Shown here: positions 46,405 to 57,040 of the stretch, piece after piece
Layout of the letters: each line of letters starts with the position of its first letter
Position numbering within the stretch: position 1 is the first letter of the stretch
DNA from: Agrypnia vestita
Lineage: Eukaryota > Arthropoda > Insecta > Trichoptera > Phryganeidae
Direction: 5' to 3'
Assembly: GCA_016648135.1 (NCBI GenBank)
Contig: JADDOH010001561.1
Location: 248,001 to 312,000 of the forward strand
Length of the DNA: 64,000 bases
Translations under genes and position numbers: made by a program
Notes under the pieces: model-generated
What the model saw: only the letters and a program-made list of their open reading frames with translations
What the model was told of the DNA's origin: nothing
Database searches by the model: none

Positions 46405-48547
46405 TAGGCTGTCCCGATAAAAAAAAAAAATAATAATTTTAAAAATAAAATAAAACTATATCTTTAGGGTTCTACTGATCTACAAAGTTTCGAAAAATTG
46501 ACATTTTTATGGTGATATTTCGCTATCCTCAATTTTGGCTCCTGAACTAAATACAATAAAATATTTACTTTTTATTCTATTTAGGTGTAAACCATACATG
46601 ACGTTTTGATTTGCATGCAACAACACGTTACCAGCGACTTCGAATTTGTTAGGTTTCAACCTGCAAATACCCTCAAGTTTGAACTTGTTTTGAGGACTTT
46701 CTTGACTTGAATCGCGAGTGCTTTCTTCGTAGCCAAAATAATTTTTATGCCATAAAAGAACCATTGCGATTGTGACAGTGTTAAAAGCGGATTTTATGAT
46801 TTTTAAATAAGAAGTTCGAGGCGTAGTCAGATTACTTTTGCTATGTTCGCACCAGAACTTGACAATCAGCAGCTACCAACTATAAGGGACGTCATTTAAT
46901 TTATTTTATTTGTCAAGAACGATCTGAAATTGAAGTATAATGGAAAAGATCCATCCAAATTAGATATATATGTGATTGTTTCCGAAGAGATCAACAATAT
47001 TTGGAACAAAACTTCGAATCCAATTGTAACTAAGGAACGAGTGATTTCATTAGTGAAATCCAATTTCGAAAAGTATCTCAATTTGAAAAGATAACCCAAA
47101 AACAAACGAAATGATAGTTTTTAAAATAAACTGAAATATTTTTTAGAGTCATCTGGGAAACTTTTGACGTTTCTGCTTGTAAATGCATTTCATTTGAATC
47201 TTGTTCGTATTTAAAACCTAAGAAAACTTACATCAATGAGAGAAATTTTTGTTGGATCAAATAAATGATTGAAAAATGGTTATAAGCGGTTTTGATAAGA
47301 AAGAAACCGCTAGATTAATGAAACGACAGCAAAGATAAATTGAAGAGTCAATAAGGGTAACAAAAAAGTCGTGTTCTACTCAAGAAACCGATTCTGTCTC
47401 AGCAAATTATGATGAAGATTCAGTGCGTGAATTTTTCCCAGAAACGTATTCGATAACAGAGGCATCCCCGACAAACACTCCTTCGACAAAGATACCATCG
47501 ACTTGAAATTGGCGAATTGGAATACATTGCCGTTGCCAAAAGTTGCTACAGTCTGTGATAGATACGATTTATCGAAGCGATCTGCTGCTACTGTTGCTTC
47601 TGAGGTTTGCGCTGACGTCGGCTTGGTTTCTACTGAAGATTTAACTCTGGTTGTTGATAAAAATAAGATCTTCAGAGATGTATCTAAAGCCCGGAAGCTT
47701 CATAAGATATTGTTATATTTATATATTAATAAGATATAACATAGAGGTATTGTTATAAAAAGCATTTACTTTGATGGACGAAAAGACCATCGGAAAAAAG
47801 TTTTAGAAGAACACATCTCAATTTTAGCACAACCTGGATCAATTTATTTGGGACACACAATGCCGAAAGACTTGGCACTACAAAGGGAATTCTAACTTCG
47901 ATCACAACTTTAGTAGAGGGTCGAGGTTGGAATTTAGATGACGTGATTTGTGATAAATGTGACGGAACTGCAACTAACACCGATTGGAAGGGTGGCGTGA
48001 TTCAATATTTAGAGGAGTATTTGGAGAGACCTTTACAATGGTGTGTTTGTATGCTTCATGTCAATGAATTACCCCTTTGTTATTTATTCTTGACCTTAGA
48101 TGGTTGCACTTCGGGTCCTAGAGAATATAACAGACGCCTCACAAAGTGTAACTGACGTTACTTCTAGAGATGGCTTTTTTAGAACTAGGATGCAATCTCG
48201 AGCAGAAATGCCAAATTTTGGACACAAAAATTAATTAAAATTTCTAGTTTTTGTCATTGATTATAATCTATATTTTGTTTATTTTATTTTCTTGTGCTTT
48301 GTTTCATTAATTTCAATACTTAAATACCTTATAAACTTGATTTTTTTATTATTTTAGGCAAACGGTTTAACTCTATAAAAACGTAAAATTTACAAAATTT
48401 CTAAGCTGGGTAGAGCCCGTAAGATGATAAACAATTCTAGTTTTTTTACCTTTTTCGCAATTTGAGTAAAATTACGCAAATTTTGATACCTCTTGCAATT
48501 GTGTAGCTCAAAATTTTTTTTTTCTCATACATCGACGGGACACCCTA
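46405..48547 (+). mobile_element. 2.1-kb DNA transposon of unassigned class
   Basis: The terminal inverted repeats are TAGGCTGTCCCGAT and the complement of TAGGGTGTCCCGTCGAT; identical 8-mers ATATACAG flank both ends (46397-46404 and 48548-48555). The borders and 8-bp duplication define an insertion of 2143 bp. Its only coding content is the broken gene at 46843-48190. An 8-bp duplication allows hAT, P or Merlin, but the ends do not start CAGG and the protein is not a recognisable hAT transposase. Confidence 0.75.
46843..48190 (+). pseudogene. Broken gene of an uncharacterised transposon-borne protein family
   Basis: Frame-shifted pieces in order: MFAPELDNQQLPTIRDVI; VKNDLKLKYNGKDPSKLDIY and EEINNIWNKTSNPIVTKERV; a Cys-bearing stretch LFDVSACKCISFESC; a middle domain WNTLPLPKVATVCDRYDLSK with RSAATVASEVCADVG; and CDGTATNTDWKGGVIQYLEE, RPLQWCVCMLHVNELPL, LTLDGCTSGPREYNRRL. 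The last block (D-G-T-x-x-N-T-x-x-K-G-G, RPLQWxVCxLHxNELPL) resembles a protein family that I know only as repeated, uncharacterised insect proteins. The D in CDGT could be a catalytic residue, which is speculation. At least four stops or shifts separate the pieces, so it is not functional. Confidence 0.55.
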
Positions 48548-49079
48548 ATATACAGCACTGAATAATAGTGTTACACTTGAATAAATCAAATACGGTTAAG
48601 CAGCAAGCCCAATAAACAATCAATCGCAGTCCGCAATAATGTGGTCGCCAAATAAATAACTATGAAACAAAGCGTGAAATAAACACAGTCACAGATTAGA
48701 AAGAAATTGAATATTATGTCAGTTAATTACTGTCGTAATTTGATAGTACCATCTATTCGTTCCATGACACACTAGATTGCTTGTGCTTGCAATTATACCA
48801 ACGCAATATAATGTTTTAGAAGGTTTGCTATGATTAACCTAGATGGCGTTGCCATAAACGTGAGCTGCATAGCCAAATTTTTAAAGGTATCGATACTTGC
48901 CAAAAAGTACTCATTGAGTAAAAGTATCGAATAGAAAATATCGAGTACAAAAGTATCGGTATCGAAAGAAAAGTACTTGATATCACAAAGTATCGATACT
49001 TTTTTCGTGTCCCTACGCCCATGTCGCCCGCGAACAAGAACGGCTAGTTCATACTTTGAGGTTTTCTTGACACTGCTGT

Positions 49080-49250
49080 GTAGAGATTAGAGACGGGAAA
49101 GTTCGTTCAGTTAACTGAACTAGCGAAGGCAAAAACTTCGTTTCAGAATGAAGACTTCAACACGCACACGCTCACCAATCTGAAGACTACAATGTGTGCG
49201 CTTCATTTGTAGTTTGTAGTGTGTATTGTGCATCCATGTGCGCTCTTTTA
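49080..49250. repeat. Dispersed repeat fragment (GAAGACTTCAACACGCACAC type)
   Basis: AGAGACGGGAAAGTTCGTTC and an ACTTCAACACGCACACGCTC segment; the second part recurs at 57030-57120. It may belong with the GAACGACCCATCTCTAC end at 52017-52035 as the two ends of one degraded element. Confidence 0.4.
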
Positions 49251-49985
49251 CTGAAAAAACGATGTATCCATTAACTTCATACTACATTGTAGAAGTCTAG
49301 TTTATAAAAATGTAGTGGGAAGTGAATAGGTACATTGTACAAGCCTAGTACAAATGTTCAAAGGCACCTTCTTGCGTTGTATGACGAGTGCGTACTGAAA
49401 ATATACATCGCAAAATTGTTCGGTTTTTTTATATTTAGTACACTATATTTACTTTTTCGTTAGGTAAGTTGTTATTTTTATTTTCGTTATCGCTATTTAT
49501 TAAACATTTTTGAATTGCATAATTAAAAATTTTTAATAACATACAACGACAGTATTTTCGTAAGTTGAAAAACATATTTTTTATGGGGGATACGGTTTTC
49601 AAAACATTTAAATTTATTTTTATCTGTGCTAAGTACACGACTTTACATAAACATTATTTTTTTAAAACATTTTTAATTCATTGCACGTTGTGTGTTTATT
49701 TTGAATTCTATGTTAAAACGTAATTTTATAAATTGTTATTTTTATTTTCGTTATTAAAAAAAATTTATTATGATTTTCGAATTGTAGGTGCTATTCGCAT
49801 GTTTGAAAAGCATATTTTTATACGGTGATGGATAGGTATTATTTATTAAAGTTCTTTGATGCGTTTATTTTTATTTCCTGCTTAGGCGTTGTTTTATATG
49901 ACATTACATGCGTTAAAGATTTTATATAAATATATTATATGTATATGTACATATACACGTTATAATATGATATTATATAATTAAT
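49251..49985. other. AT-rich intergenic DNA
   Basis: Nothing recognised. Confidence 0.4.
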
Positions 49986-50754
49986 AAAAATGAACTTGGT
50001 TTTCATTACTTTTGTATTGAAAAATATCAATATGTTTCAGAGCCCATGGCCCCTTCGTCAGGAAAAATTGTATACTAACTGATTAAATTTAAAAATCGAA
50101 GTACAGACAGTCAAAATATTAAATATATATATGTTAAATCGAAGGCTTTCACGGGTACAATATGTGTTAGTTCTAACTACTTTGGGGGTAACCCGCGTCA
50201 AATTCTGGTCGTCAGGATCAGTCGTCTGCCGACGTTTCGAACAGATCTCACTGCTCATCTTCAGGGCGCCTTGTCGATGAGCTGCTTCTCCAAAAAGCGT
50301 ACCGCTAATAATAAAATAGATTTTGACCATTCAAAAGTAGTTGCCAGCCTCAATAATGAAACATTTAGAATCTAGAGAGGCAATTGAAATAAATAAAAGA
50401 AATAGTAATATAATGAACAAAAGAAACGATAGCATTCGACTTCCGACCGCATGGAGTAACATTCTTAATAATAATAATCAAATTCCTAATACAAATAATA
50501 TTAAGAATAAACCACATATCACGATGGAAACACCGAAGCAATAAGAAAATCCAACCTTTTCAACATTGTATAATGACGATAGTAAAGTAAATATACGGAT
50601 TACTAGAAGTCGAGCAAAACTCATTAGCGGCGTCGCTGGAGAAACCCACTCCTCCACAAACACCTGACGCAGAATTTTTCAAACTTTCACTTGACGATGA
50701 GCTCCGGACCCAAAGGGTTGTATGCTTTTTGGAGAAGCAGCTCATCGACAAGGC

Positions 50755-50794
50755 GCCCTGAAGATGAGCAGTGAGATCTGTTCGAAACGTCGGC
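50755..50794 (+). ncRNA. Hammerhead-like motif, Penelope family B
   Basis: GCC, CTGAAGA, stem II GAGCAG/CTGTTC with TGAGAT as loop, CGAAAC, GTC, GGC. All core boxes of a type I hammerhead are present, stem I has at least 3 bp (GCC/GGC) and stem III is minimal. The inverted partner at 50228-50267 has the same boxes. Activity is not tested. Confidence 0.55.
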
Positions 50795-50932
50795 AGACGA
50801 CTGGTCCTGACGACCAGAATCTGACGCGGGTTACCCCCAAAGTAGGTAGAACTAACATATGTATATGAATAATAATAAAGTATTATACCTACTTAACATA
50901 AATTTAATTTGTTAGTATTGGTATTCACTTGA

Positions 50933-50971
50933 ATCCTGACGAGGGAGCCATGGGTTCTGAAACGTGTTGAT
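50933..50971 (+). ncRNA. Hammerhead-like motif, Penelope family A
   Basis: ATC, CTGACGA, stem II GGAGCC/GGTTCT with ATG loop, GAAAC, GTT, GAT. Stem I is ATC/GAT. Here the CTGANGA and GAAA boxes are intact, in contrast to the copies at 39858-39983. Confidence 0.5.
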
Positions 50972-51060
50972 ATTTTTAATACAAAGTGGTGAAAAAAATT
51001 CATTTTATTAATTGTATTTATAATGTAACCACCAAAATCATTTTGCTGTTGAAGAAGTTA

Positions 51061-51579
51061 TAATATTATATTTTAAAAGATCATCTTTATTTCAACTACG
51101 GCTTTGGTATGACATTGCATATATGTCGAAGGTTTTTGTCAATGCGGCAGCGTATTTGTTTGTTATAATTATTTTTATTTTCGTTATCGAACATGCGTCA
51201 CACTGCGATGACAACGGAAGTTCTGTGACAGAAAAAGATTGTTCTAGGAGCTTTCACGAAATGCTACATGTCTATATATATAATAAAATATACAATAAAG
51301 CAAATATATTGTATTATTCTGTGTTCTGTGGTGCCGCGGCGGAATGTACATAGCATGCAATTCCATGTCACGTGATCGACATTAAATTTACGGAAAATAT
51401 GCCGTTTATTCGTGTTCGCGTGTCGCGCCCACCGTAACCACCAATCGCGGCAACACGTACGTCAGAGACGGCTGCGCGTCTACGACTCCTGTAGCGGTAG
51501 CGATGTGTCCGCTCTGTGCTAAGTAGGACTACAAATGTAGTAAATGTGCGATTAAAAAGTGTGTAGTATACGCTTCGGT
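51061..51579. other. Intergenic DNA, partly CpG-rich
   Basis: 51370-51540 is CpG-rich (GTGTTCGCGTGTCGCG, CGTCAGAGACGGCTGCGCG). No gene or exon supported. Confidence 0.35.
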
Positions 51580-51632
51580 ACAATGTAGTACTACATTGTA
51601 GTACTTAGTACTACATTGTAGTACTTAGTACA
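51580..51632. repeat. Short palindromic tandem repeat
   Basis: TGTAGTAC and GTACTACA alternate: ACATTGTAGTACTTAGTACT recurs at a 22-bp period and each unit is itself palindromic. Confidence 0.7.
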
Positions 51633-51639
51633 GAGTGGA

Positions 51640-52035
51640 CCCACCGCTAGACTGAATAGTTCGTTCAATAGATCGTTCAGTCAAATGAACTGTTCATTTT
51701 AAATCGTTCAGCAGTTCTTTGAATTTTTATTTTTTTATCTACTTCACGGTAAAGTGAACTGTTCAATTACTAGATATATTTTTTCCAAAAAATGCAACAA
51801 TATTGAAGGAAAACGCTTTTGGTGACCATAAAAAAGGTCACCGGGAAAAATAGATTCATTTATCGAAGAACAATATCAATATTTTTTCTCAAACAAACTT
51901 TGGTGACTTAACAAAAAAGGTCACCAGAAAAATATAACAAATATCGACATTTTTTGACCTAAAAAAATGTATCTCGATATATCGTTCACTGCCTAGAAAA
52001 TTCAATGAAAATTCATGAACGACCCATCTCTACTG
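51640..52035. repeat. MITE-like segment ending GAACGACCCATCTCTAC
   Basis: It contains repeated GTTCGTTCA/TGAACTGTTCA motifs and two AAAAAAGGTCACC(A/G)G(G/A)AAAA blocks (51829 and 51916). The right end GAACGACCCATCTCTAC is a known style of hAT MITE terminus; the left partner is not certain. A GTCGAAACGTCGGCC piece at 52062 is a further Penelope family B relic. Confidence 0.4.
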
Positions 52036-52689
52036 CCTTGACAATAGCAATGTGATACCTTGTCGAAACGTCGGCCTAGGTCTTCTTAGACCATTTACAG
52101 GAAACGCGAGATATTCCAGAAGCTATATATGTTCCATATAATAGCGCTCGCGAAAATCTTAAACAAAACATATTGTGCGAAAATCTCAAACATACATAAA
52201 CAAACAAACGACAGAATTGCCAAGACATATAGGATTGAGCTGGGCAGTTTTTGGAATACTCAAACATATTTTCAGGGCAGGACATGGTGCAAGGCAAGAT
52301 GCTACGAGATGGACTCCCAGAGATCTGAAATGGAGATCTTAGAAAAATGGGGGTGCCGGAGGACCTCAGAAGTGATTGGCCGACTATACGAGTATAGCCG
52401 CTGTTGGGAGGGAAGAAATGGCTCCGACTAGAAAATAACAAGGAAAGCTGTAAGGGTATGAAAGAGGCCTATATTCACAAGTGGAGAGATGAAGGTTGAG
52501 GAAGAAGAAGAAAAAAAATATAATGCAAATTGATTGCAATTATTTTAACGAAAGGAATAAATTAAGATTTAGAAAAATAATCGTATTGTTTGATTGATTT
52601 ATTTAATAATATAAATATCATAATAAAGTTGTTCATTAACTTTAACTTATAAAACAATTTTTTTTAATATATAATAATGATTTATTAAC
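52036..52689. other. Intergenic DNA with unassigned frames
   Basis: Overlapping frames of 100-121 codons on both strands at 52076-52441 point to a decayed coding repeat (EEGMEMEILEKW-like), but I cannot name a family. Confidence 0.3.
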
Positions 52690-54579
52690 CATACGAAATA
52701 TCACTTTCGCTGTTATTGCTTCCTATATTTATTATTAAACTTTTCGACATTTTGTCTATGTATGGCAATGTATTAAATTTACTCGTAATGTAAATGCTGC
52801 TTTTTTTCAGTATCAATCCGACTCGATTCCGTGAAAAGAGTATAGTTATTAGAATTTGTATAAATTTATTGTAGGTTGATTTGAACTCAAACCTCCAGAC
52901 GTGCGACCACCACCTGTTTTGGAAGTACGTCAGTATTTATTAAAAGTATTTATTAAAAAAATATTGCAAAAAAAGTATAAAAAATGTTTAAATATAAATA
53001 TACAAATATTTCAAGAACATGTAAAGTTATTAAAGATCGTTGCTTGATATGGCATTAACTTTGAAGCGTAACATGATTATTTTATCTGTCATCGAAAAGT
53101 GAAGTATAAAAGTTTTATTATTGAAACTCAATTCTTAATGTATAAATTACAATTTAACTCATAAAAAATTTAATGTTCATCTTAAATAATTTCTTCAATG
53201 TAATCGCAAAATCAACAAATAGTAAGATTATTTTATTTATACTGAATTAAAATTGATATTTGTCACTCCTACAGTTTGAAAAGAGCGGCAACTCTCATAG
53301 TTAGGTGTAATCAATAAAATATTTATTTAATTAGTTGTGAATTGCATCTAATGTAATAAGTTATCAAGTTGTAATAAATATTACTGAACGTGTGCATAGC
53401 AAATTTTAATTTTGTGCCAATAAAAATTATTTAAGTAATTTTGAAATTTTTTTGCGAGTTATTTTTTGAAAATATTTTTCTTCGTAGGCTTTGTGGAATA
53501 CACGTCCAACTTATCAAAAATTATCCCGTGCATTCCCCACCCCTTCAATGTATTAATGGTGTCCTTGTTGTTATTGTCTTCTCCCCAGCAGAAGTGCACC
53601 AGACCAGCATCGCTGACCAGCTTCACCTGGCTCGGGTCTCTCAACAGGTCTTCGGTGTGGACAACGATTCCCAACAAACTGGCGCTTTGCGCAACCCTTA
53701 TTGCGGCAGGAATACTATTGCACCTAGCATCGTCGATTTCATCATATTTTTTCGTCACGCCTTGAGTGAGGAACATCGTGGGATACAAATTCTGCTTCAG
53801 TCTTAACGCGGTGCAAACATCAGGGTCGAAGCACGAAAAAAATATTTTCCTATTCCCCCCAAACCTGAAGGCTACCTCAATTATTTTGTCCAGGTACAGA
53901 TTAACATCCATTGGATGATCGAGATCTGTCTTTTCATAAATATTCATCATCGGCCATTTAATTTCAATGTTGAATCCCAGAAGAGGGTCAATTACTTTGA
54001 GAACATCTAAAAGAGTAGGAAACGGTCTCGGTACATCTTCATCGAAATCAAAAACCATTCCGTTAGATTCAGCGACGTGGTATATTTGTAAGTCTTGCAG
54101 ATGTTGAAAATGTAAGTTTTGCATCGGCATCTTTATCATTTCTTTGTGAACATCTCCGTTCTTCTGCGTCGTGGCTATGCAAAAATTGAAGTCGTGGTAC
54201 AAAACGGGAACTAGATCCTTGCTCAGTTGAATATCAAACTCCACCATGTCTGCGCCACTTTCACCTGCCTTCTTCAGGGATGCTACAGTATTTTCTCGTA
54301 ATTTTTTCTGTTCCCAAACTTTAAAACTGGATCCCATACCGCGATGGCCAACTTCCAGACCTTTCCAGGAATCCTTCCAGTGACTGGAGTAGCTTAATTT
54401 CATGTCACAGAGTGCCTCTGCCATTGGTTTTACGATGAAATACTCAGCATCTATATAACCGATTGGACAACGACTTACAGTGCACATGATAGGAATTTGC
54501 AATTTGCCCTTGGAATTCTCCAAGCTTGATAAGTAATTGAATGTTACGGCGTTTACCTTGTGGAAATCCATTATGAATA

Positions 54580-55475
54580 AATAATGAAATAAAACAATTA
54601 ACTTTGTTTTTTTCCACTTATATTTAAGCCACTTGTTTCACTACATGTTTCGGAAACGTCCGTTTCCTTCATCAGGTGAATTAAGACTGAGGTATGTAGG
54701 AATGGTTGTCTGGTGTGTGTGTTGTGGATTCGGTAGAAGTGGAGGGGGTATCTAAGTGGTGGGAGATCGGGAACATTGTAAGAAGGGGTGATGTGAAGGG
54801 TTGTATTTGATTATTGATTATGTTATTTGTTGTGTTTATGTTTTTATGAATTTCAAGTGTTTCTAAATTATTTTGTTTAAGGCCGTATGTCTGTTTATGT
54901 AGGATGTGTATTTTTGTATTGCTGAAAGTGTGGTTATTTTCTATAATGTGATTGGCGTATTCTGAAAAATTGTGATTTGTGAGGCACCTTTTATGTTCTT
55001 TAAATCTTTTTTCAATTGATCTGCCTGTCCTTCCTATATATGACATCTCACAATCTCCACATTCTAGTTTATAAATACCACTACAGTGTAATTTGTTAGG
55101 ATTTTTAGATTTACTATTTTTCAATTGTTTTTCGATTGTATTGTCCGTGTAGAAAGCTGGTTTTATATTATTTGGTAGTTTTCTGGTAATATCGTATGAT
55201 ATTGTATCTATATAAAGTATTTTTCGCCAATTATTGTGTGTGTCTTTGGTAAAAGAGTTGTATATATATTTTTTTATTATGTTTGTTTGGATTTTTTTAT
55301 TTAAAATTTTTTGTATTGTATGTATTTTGTAGCCGTTGTTGAGTGCTATTGTTTGTATTGTTTTTAATTCTCTTTGGAAATTTTCTTTGCTTAATGGTAT
55401 CGATACTAATCTAGTTATCATAGAATGAAATGCTGCCATTTTATGAGATATTGGGTGATGTCACATCGTCACATT
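54580..55475 (-). mobile_element. Penelope-like element 3' fragment with GIY-YIG endonuclease
   Basis: The minus-strand frame 55439-54681 (252 codons) holds the end of a Penelope-type RT (ITRLVSIPLSKENFQRELKT) followed by a GIY-YIG nuclease: SGIYKLECGDC at 120-130, SYIGRTGRSIEKRFKEH at 133-149, then NHIIENNHTF. The order RT thumb, GIY-YIG and hammerhead tail is diagnostic of the group. It is 5'-truncated. The upstream border (55440-55510) has two copies of GAGATATTGGGTGATGT and an inverted CACCCAATATC. The frame is open, so the insertion is recent. Confidence 0.85.
54637..54680 (-). ncRNA. Complete type I hammerhead ribozyme motif
   Basis: Minus strand: stem I TTCAC, core CTGATGA, stem II GGAAAC/GTTTCC with GGAC loop, core GAAAC, minimal stem III (AC/GT, loop AT), cleavage position A, then GTGAA closing stem I with 5 bp. 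All conserved positions are present. Predicted cleavage lies after the base at 54642. Penelope-like elements are known to carry such minimal hammerheads in their terminal repeats. Confidence 0.75.
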
Positions 55476-56930
55476 TTACGAGATATTGGGTGATGTGACA
55501 TCACAGCACCCAATATCCCAGCATCTCACGACAACATTCTTTGATGTCGAATCCACAATGCAGATGCAGTATCTAAACAGCACATCGACATCTGATGGTA
55601 TTTGAACAGTTGTTGACCATATTTTGGAGTTTTCTTCTTTGCTTAACAGTATCACATTTTTGCTCTTCCACGATCTCAATTCAACACAGTCACCTGTTAC
55701 GCAAACGACTTCCGACTTGTGCAAGTCTGGCACTTCGACTCTGAATGTCCAATCTCGCAGACCTTCAATTTTGTGAATTTCTTGAAGTTCCTTTACAATA
55801 TCGCGTTTAGTTCTACAACAATGCGGCTTTGACTCCATTGTGACAGATAAAGTTGTACTACCAATATTTTTCAGCTACCGTTAATTTATACAAAGGATAA
55901 CGGAAACTGTATATCGTCTTATCTTTTATAAATATACACCTGAGATTAAAAACAATAACGAAATTACAACAAGTAGATATTAAAAAAACAAATACTTGTT
56001 GACTATTTTTATTATTGTTTCGCCGGTTAACGTAGGTCACTGTAGGTCACTGTGTTATTTTTTTATACTCGAAATCTAAACAAACATTTAAAAGTTTTGA
56101 CCACATTCCACTTAAATGCATACACATGATCCAACATAAAAATCGTGGTGCATATTCCAATACGTTTGACTTTTTAATTTTTTTTTATTAAGAACTAATT
56201 AATTTTTAAACAATTATGAAAAGGCAATCTTAATAGTCTGAAAAGTAGAATGTCTTAGTTTATTACAAAATTTTAATAAAAAAAAAACAAGGGAAAAAAT
56301 GCTTTATAACAGAAATGCGTTTTTACTTGTTTTGAATGATTTTTAAAAAAAATTATAAAACATCTTCACAAAAACAGTTACGTTTTGTTGGCTTGGGGGT
56401 TAATTAATGCAAGAATATTTTAGAATTTAATTGCAGTGTAAGTAGAGGGGTCCATATGCATGTACAACGGTGTTTTTATTATTTACATATAAAATAATAT
56501 ATATAATAGTATACGGTACATTCTTTTTCACAATTTCAATTCAATCTTGCCGAATTTCGATCTCAAACGTGGAAAAGGGGTCCATCAATATTCATCTGCA
56601 ATAAATATGACGGATGTCCACAGTTCCACGATGTCACTGGGATTGCTTAACAACATGAATAAATAAAGAAAACGTAAAATTAATGTCCAAAATGTAAATG
56701 AATATTAGAAAATAAGAAAAATCTAAAATTTTGGTTTTTGTTTTTTCTTTCTTTTGATAAATTTTGTTTTTGTCTATCGATCCTAGGAGGGGTTTAGTTC
56801 ACCTGTGCTCAATTTTATGCTCTGTGTAAGAAACCTTATTTGTCAATTTATATAAGGTAATCAAAAAATTTTCAAGGATTACTTACTGCCCGATAATGTT
56901 ATATCTTAATAATTAGAGGATGGAGGAGGT
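55476..56930. other. Promoter and upstream flank of GPCPD1 copy 2
   Basis: It includes the N-terminal coding piece (to 55838), then a promoter-like ATATTTATAAAAGATAAGAC near 55920-55940 and upstream sequence shared with 42721-43780. No further gene. Confidence 0.45.
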
Positions 56931-57040
56931 AAAAGAACCTAGAATTTCTGGATTGGAACCACCCCAGATATTTTGAGGAAATTAAAAGCTATTAAGCGAT
57001 AGTAGATGGAATTTATAGACACATAGACAGTAGCGAAGGG

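Larger units (their letters stand above)
45590..49014. mobile_element. hAT-like element hosting a second transposon
   Basis: The left end is TAGGGACATGATATCGAATA, the right end the complement of AGGGACACGAAAAAAGTATC. Many GTATCGATAC motifs lie next to both ends. ACGCCCA flanks both sides (45582-45588 and 49015-49021), with 7 of 8 bases equal, as expected for a hAT-like 8-bp duplication. No own transposase recognised. The element at 46405-48547 lies inside it and is therefore younger. Confidence 0.65.
49990..51060. mobile_element. Nested double palindrome of Penelope-like ends
   Basis: The outer pair (family A) is at about 49990-50075 (minus) and 50930-51060 (plus), and the inner pair (family B) at 50157-50300 (minus) and 50720-50863 (plus). 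All four carry hammerhead-like cores: 50026-50064 (-), 50933-50971 (+), 50228-50267 (-), 50755-50794 (+). Between the inner arms is 400 bp with an Asn-rich open frame (50341-50544) of unknown nature. Penelope-like elements are known with inverted pseudo-LTRs; here almost no coding sequence is left between them. Confidence 0.7.
53459..55838 (-). pseudogene. GPCPD1 copy 2, split by a Penelope-like insertion
   Basis: The N-terminal part, 55838 to about 55515, encodes the CBM20 domain through RCW (residue 107 of copy 1). The C-terminal part, about 54525-53459, resumes at NSKGKL (residue 267) and contains the complete GDPD domain with HRG, EFD and YHD. Residues 108-266 are missing and replaced by about 990 bp that includes a Penelope-like fragment. 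Both remaining parts are open without internal stops; over about 335 aligned residues I count some 17 substitutions from copy 1. A frameshift gives a different end (TKKNIFKK). A start codon inside the inserted region (54571, MDFHKVNAVTF) would allow a 370-residue GDPD-only protein. The promoter motif is conserved. Pseudogene is the cautious reading; a shortened expressed enzyme cannot be ruled out. Confidence 0.8.
52690..57040. repeat. Segmental duplication, copy 2
   Basis: Counterpart of 40140-43890 in the same orientation. It is longer because of the Penelope-like insertion at about 54580-55475, despite a loss of about 470 bp of coding sequence. Confidence 0.75.

Noticed and set aside
52076..52441. 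Overlapping 100-121 codon frames on both strands
   Set aside because: No family resemblance could be supported. Probably a decayed coding repeat, but the class is unknown.
54526..54575. A small intron joining ATGGATTTCCACAAG to the GDPD part of GPCPD1 copy 2
   Set aside because: A GTAAAC...ATCAAG pair exists but would make an intron of about 35 bases, too short, and the frame is already open without splicing.
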